Source: Candidatus Gottesmanbacteria bacterium RIFOXYB1_FULL_47_11
GTDB lineage: Bacteria; Patescibacteriota; Microgenomatia; UBA10105; UBA927
Direction of reading: 5' to 3'
NCBI GenBank assembly: GCA_001779455.1
Contig: MFKE01000011.1
Coordinates: 22,943 to 29,855 of the forward strand
DNA length: 6,913 nucleotides
Shown here: in pieces, positions 4,605-6,913 of the stretch
How positions within the stretch are numbered: the first letter of the stretch is position 1
Layout of the letters: each line of letters starts with the position of its first letter
Notes under the pieces: generated by a model
What the model saw: only the letters and a program-made list of their open reading frames with translations
Database searches by the model: none
What the model was told of the DNA's origin: nothing
Made by a program: the position numbers and the translations under genes

Positions 4605-4799
4605 ATGTTTAACTGGAATACAGACACGAAAAAATGGGACAAAAAAAGTAATTCGTACCGCCGCTGGCACCTGGAACAACTCATCAATTTTGGCCTCAAC
4701 GGCGAAAAAATTTCGCTTCCGGATCTAAAAAAATACTGGCACGCGCTCCGTCTGGATCCCAAAAAACGCCGCGTGTTGTCCTTATGGGTAACACACTAA
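4605..4799 (+). CDS. Small basic protein, 64 aa; putative antitoxin partner
   Basis: The frame is open from an ATG at 4557 inside the previous gene, but the start at 4605 lies just after TGCTACAAT and is preferred. The protein is short and rich in Trp, Lys, Arg and Leu. A central segment WHLEQLINFGLNGEKISLPDL (about 21-41) leads into LKKYWHALRLDPKKRRVLSLW (about 41-61). Small proteins with this kind of 'INFGLNGEKI...LKKYW...LDPKKR' layout occur, to my recollection, directly upstream of AbiEii-like nucleotidyltransferases in candidate-phyla bacteria. The last 16 bases overlap the downstream gene, the usual sign of translational coupling. By position it would be the antitoxin of the pair. It is not a recognisable AbiEi, which is much longer with a winged helix, so the role is inference. 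Confidence 0.7.
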   Translation: MFNWNTDTKKWDKKSNSYRRWHLEQLINFGLNGEKISLPDLKKYWHALRLDPKKRRVLSLWVTH

Positions 4800-5473
4800 C
4801 CATCCTGACGCCCAAACAACAACAGATTCTTGCGTATCTTGCGCGCGATCCCATCGTAATACAACACTTTTATCTTACAGGCGGCACAGCGCTTTCTGCC
4901 TATTACCTAGGCAACCGCGATTCTGAGGACTTGGATTTTTTTTCGATACGCGAAATAGACACATCATGGCTGCCGGTTCTGGCTAAATCTCTGAAAAAAC
5001 AAACCGGCGCGGATTCGTACACCATGGAACAACATTTCAACAGGAACCTTCTTTTTTTCCAGTATAAAAAAACGGTTCTCAAAACAGAATTTACCTACTT
5101 TCCGTTTACACAGGTATGCCCACCGACTCGCAAACGCGGTCTTGCCGTCGATTCTCTCAAAGATATCGCCGTCAACAAACTCTTTACTATCTATCAAAAG
5201 CCGGCGAGTCGGCACTTTATCGATCTCTACTGCATTTGCAAAAAAACAGGCTGGAAACCTGCTGATCTCACCCGCCTTGCACGGATAAAGTTTGATACCA
5301 ATATTGATCCTTTGCTGCTGGCTGCACAATATATGACCGCGGACTCCATGAAAGATCTGCCTCATATGCGCATACCCCTTGATAAGCCAATCTGGGTCCG
5401 CTGGTTCACCGCCGAGGCACAGAAACTGAAAAAAGACATAGTCACCGGCTCCGGAAAACCGCCCGCCCAGTAA
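4784..5473 (+). CDS. AbiEii/AbiGii-like nucleotidyltransferase, putative toxin
   Basis: The 229-residue product has the nucleotidyltransferase motif YLTGGTALSAYYLGNRDSEDLDFFS (residues 30-54). GGT (33-35) is the nucleotide-binding turn, and Asp49 and Asp51 are the metal-binding DxD pair. Glu102 in LKTEFTYFPF is a likely further motif residue. Lys132 in DIAVNKLFTIY, then SRHFIDLY (142-149), match the later conserved block. In the relatives I know this block usually reads RD..DLY; here the first Asp is His144, while Asp147 is kept. AbiEii-type toxins transfer nucleotides to RNA targets and give bacteriostasis, in type IV toxin-antitoxin and phage-defence systems. Activity of this copy is not shown. 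The ATG overlaps the preceding 64-aa gene by 16 bases, implying coupled translation. The protein ends in TGSGKPPAQ (221-229). It has no membrane segment. Confidence 0.88.
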   Translation: MGNTLTILTPKQQQILAYLARDPIVIQHFYLTGGTALSAYYLGNRDSEDLDFFSIREIDTSWLPVLAKSLKKQTGADSYTMEQHFNRNLLFFQYKKTVLKTEFTYFPFTQVCPPTRKRGLAVDSLKDIAVNKLFTIYQKPASRHFIDLYCICKKTGWKPADLTRLARIKFDTNIDPLLLAAQYMTADSMKDLPHMRIPLDKPIWVRWFTAEAQKLKKDIVTGSGKPPAQ

Positions 5474-5477
5474 CATC

Positions 5478-5506
5478 TTGCATAAATAGATAGTTATGCA
5501 TATAAT
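5478..5506 (+). promoter_or_regulatory. Promoter with palindromic operator candidate (196-aa gene)
   Basis: A perfect TATAAT at 5501-5506 lies 9 bases before the ATG at 5516, with TTGCAT (5478-5483, 3 of 6) at a 17-base spacer. Filling the spacer is an inverted repeat: TGCATAA (5479-5485) and TTATGCA (5494-5500), 7 of 7 bases. With the inner bases, the 11-base half-sites match at 9 positions. A repressor dimer here would cover both promoter boxes. Confidence 0.65.
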
Positions 5507-5515
5507 CCCCTCACA

Positions 5516-6106
5516 ATGAATCTTAAAGAGTTTGCGGATTGGTATAGACGCCCAGATCAGGCGCCTCATCGCGAGGCGATGCTTATTCCCCCGGTCCTTC
5601 TCAATCGCGAACAACTTACGCTGATAACCGACGCACTCCGGCTTGCCGATACAAATAACGCCCAAAGCGAAGACCGCTCATCCGTGCTGATGGCAGAACA
5701 ACGCCCACTGGAATTCAAAGATACGGCAGGTGCTCTACTCGCCCTCCGTACTCGGGATTTTTCTCTCCCTATCGCTATTGTTGGTCCGGCGCCGTCGATT
5801 CATGCCATGCGTGAAGCAGAAATCACATTGAATGACGTAGAACTGCGTTGGCAAATCTGTATTCCGCAAAAGAGGAAAACAACCACAATAAGTGTAGACC
5901 GGTACGGTAAGGTACATCTCGTGGGAGTGCAAGGGCCTTCAAATTATTCCTTCGGTACGGAAAAAACGTTCGTTTCTGACGGAACGTCTATGAAACTAAA
6001 TTGGTACGTCAGCGATACGCCGGATTTTGCGATTGTGTGTCTGGACTGTTCACCGCGCATCTCGCGCGGTCAAATGAGTGCGCTGAACATACATTTTGCC
6101 AAATAA
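5516..6106 (+). CDS. Hypothetical protein, 196 aa, soluble
   Basis: I do not recognise a family. The ATG at 5516 follows TATAAT by 9 bases and there is no Shine-Dalgarno. Residues 1-50 look helical (LKEFADWYRRP, NREQLTLITDALRLAD). From about 80 the protein appears beta-rich: FSLPIAIVGPAP (82-93), EITLNDVELRWQICIP (102-117), TTTISVDRYGKVHLVGV (122-138), MKLNWYV (159-165) and DFAIVCLDCS (170-179). Two Cys lie close together near the end (175 and 178, C-L-D-C), too few for an evident zinc site. It is likely cytoplasmic, with no signal peptide or membrane helix. It forms a separate transcription unit after the toxin-antitoxin pair; the palindrome in its promoter suggests dedicated repression. Confidence 0.75.
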   Translation: MNLKEFADWYRRPDQAPHREAMLIPPVLLNREQLTLITDALRLADTNNAQSEDRSSVLMAEQRPLEFKDTAGALLALRTRDFSLPIAIVGPAPSIHAMREAEITLNDVELRWQICIPQKRKTTTISVDRYGKVHLVGVQGPSNYSFGTEKTFVSDGTSMKLNWYVSDTPDFAIVCLDCSPRISRGQMSALNIHFAK

Positions 6107-6139
6107 CTCCGGTTTGCCGCCCAACCCCTCAACCTCCTC

Positions 6140-6169
6140 TTGACACGTTATAGGATAGTTTGATATAGT
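6140..6169 (+). promoter_or_regulatory. Strong promoter of the 225-aa gene
   Basis: A perfect -35 TTGACA (6140-6145) is followed after 18 bases by TATAGT (6164-6169, 5 of 6), which is preceded by TGA and is therefore an extended -10. The -10 ends 7 bases before the ATG at 6177. By match to consensus it is among the best promoters in the window. Confidence 0.75.
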
Positions 6170-6176
6170 GTTATGT

Positions 6177-6854
6177 ATGACACCTCCACACATTCCACAA
6201 TTTAATCCGGAAGCACATGAGGCTGCCCAACATGAAGCCACAATGCTGTTGCTTGGTCATATTTCTGACGCATTCTCCTCATGCGGAACAAAAATAATGA
6301 ATGTAAAGGATCCTGAGCTTGCAACCGCAGTCACTGCCTTTGAAAATGCAGAGGATTCGATAGCCTACGTCTTAAATAATCCGGATGCAACTATCACATT
6401 ATCTCCCAGGGCAACAAGACCGGATGACAAAATTAAAATTTTCCCCGGGGAACACGCGGGCGTAAGTATACAGATCGTGACTCCCACAGGCGTGATCGCA
6501 CGAGTGAATTTTTACGGAGGACTCCGCGATTCGCAACATGCTTCAGATCAACATGACATGGATAAAACCCTACGACATTCACATGCAACGCGTACTGACG
6601 CAGTCGCGTCTCAGCCAACGCAAATTAATCTCCATATGTTTAGCCCCGGACACGTTGAGCCTTTTTTAGATATTTGGATGATCTCCCGCCCAAATAAAAT
6701 TCAACTCACAACATTTAAATTTGAAGGACCTCATGATGTTAATGTTGCAATTACAGACACAGATTATGGATTCAAAACGATTACATCCGGTCTACACAAA
6801 TCAATGAAAAATCTTATGCTCATGGTGCCAAATCCATTTTCTCCACGAGCATAA
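6177..6854 (+). CDS. Hypothetical protein, 225 aa, soluble
   Basis: I do not recognise a family. A GTG at 6168 is in frame but lies inside the -10 box, and an ATG at 6173 is out of frame, so the ATG at 6177 is chosen; it is leaderless like its neighbours. Residues 11-65 look helical (EAHEAAQHEATMLLLGHISDAF, ELATAVTAFENAEDSIAYVL). The middle is beta-like (ATITLSP at about 71-77, DKIKIFPGEHAGVSIQIVTP at about 84-103, GVIARVNFYGG at about 105-115). A polar His/Asp/Ser-rich linker follows (about 117-146), with four His between 121 and 136. A second beta-like part (QINLHMFSP, PFLDIWMIS, NKIQLTTFKFEGP, VNVAITDTDYG) ends the protein. There is no membrane segment or signal peptide. It is a single-gene unit, with no terminator visible before the next promoter at 6861. 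Confidence 0.78.
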   Translation: MTPPHIPQFNPEAHEAAQHEATMLLLGHISDAFSSCGTKIMNVKDPELATAVTAFENAEDSIAYVLNNPDATITLSPRATRPDDKIKIFPGEHAGVSIQIVTPTGVIARVNFYGGLRDSQHASDQHDMDKTLRHSHATRTDAVASQPTQINLHMFSPGHVEPFLDIWMISRPNKIQLTTFKFEGPHDVNVAITDTDYGFKTITSGLHKSMKNLMLMVPNPFSPRA

Positions 6855-6860
6855 TATCAC

Positions 6861-6889
6861 TTGCTTTCTATAGGCCATTCTGCTATACT
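6861..6889 (+). promoter_or_regulatory. Promoter of the gene starting at 6899
   Basis: TGC-TATACT (hexamer 6884-6889, 5 of 6, extended) with TTGCTT (6861-6866, 3 of 6) at a 17-base spacer. The -10 ends 9 bases before the ATG at 6899. The spacer region contains CTTTCTATAG, the reverse complement of a 10-mer in the divergent 2121-2187 region. Confidence 0.6.
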
Positions 6890-6898
6890 CCGGCCCTT

Positions 6899-6913
6899 AT
6901 GAACTCCACCTGG
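6899..6913 (+). CDS. Start of a gene running off the window (5 codons seen)
   Basis: ATG at 6899 begins MNSTW before the window ends. The call rests only on the ATG lying 9 bases after an extended -10 box, the geometry used by the other genes here. Nothing can be said about the product. Confidence 0.45.

Noticed and set aside
4964..5665. 233-aa minus-strand open frame opposite the nucleotidyltransferase
   Set aside because: It is the antisense shadow of a gene with clear family motifs and has no recognisable features of its own.
3396..6106. Possible homology between the 237-aa and 196-aa proteins
   Set aside because: Only short look-alike strands (PLQIMVTGEYVP versus LPIAIVGPAP) can be lined up by eye; that is typical of any two beta-rich proteins.
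1..6913. tRNA genes, CRISPR arrays or insertion sequences
   Set aside because: No T-arm or cloverleaf pattern, no regularly spaced repeats and no transposase-like protein were seen on either strand.

Overview
The window most resembles a chromosome segment from a small-genome, candidate-phyla-radiation (Patescibacteria/Parcubacteria-like) bacterium. That placement is inference. It rests on short lineage-specific-looking genes, an AbiEii-type nucleotidyltransferase preceded by a tiny Trp/Lys-rich partner, and a striking promoter style. At nearly every gene a sigma70-type -10 box, usually the extended form TGnTATAAT, ends only 6 to 10 bases before the ATG, so most transcripts should be leaderless. 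No rRNA, tRNA, CRISPR array, transposase or phage gene was seen. Stop codons are consistent with the standard bacterial code.

Layout, left to right. 1-162 is the 3' end of an unrecognised plus-strand gene. 217-831 is an unrecognised 204-aa protein, convergent with 837-2120 (minus), a complete M16-family zinc peptidase with an intact HxxEH motif and third ligand Glu. The peptidase is divergent from 2188-2709 (plus, 173 aa, unrecognised); the two promoters lie back to back in 67 bp. 2737-3350 is one self-contained transcription unit unlike everything else here: a near-consensus promoter, about 220 nt of highly structured leader RNA, a 75-aa single-pass membrane protein with a true Shine-Dalgarno, and a terminator. 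3396-4109 (minus) is an unrecognised 237-aa protein. 4210-4587 is a 125-aa helical protein whose promoter overlaps four tandem heptamers. 4605-5473 is a two-gene overlapping unit, a 64-aa small protein followed by an AbiEii-like nucleotidyltransferase, that looks like a toxin-antitoxin module. 5516-6106 and 6177-6854 are two more unrecognised soluble proteins with their own promoters. At 6899 another leaderless gene begins and runs off the window.

The part that deserves most attention is the leader at 2772-2992. It starts with a 23-bp hairpin capped by a cUACGg tetraloop and followed by a U-tract, which looks like a promoter-proximal terminator. Next comes an 11-base exact match to the boxA core of rRNA antitermination (GCTCTTTAACA). 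After that are segments that can form mutually exclusive pairings, one of which would mask the ribosome-binding site of the membrane-protein gene. Together these look like an attenuated, possibly antiterminated and riboswitch-like control region. Other points of interest are an identical TGSGKP stretch near the C-termini of two unrelated proteins (125-aa helical protein and nucleotidyltransferase) written with different codons, and a palindromic operator candidate between the -35 and -10 of the 5516 gene. Most genes are separately promoted, so few functional links between neighbours can be argued beyond the putative toxin-antitoxin pair.
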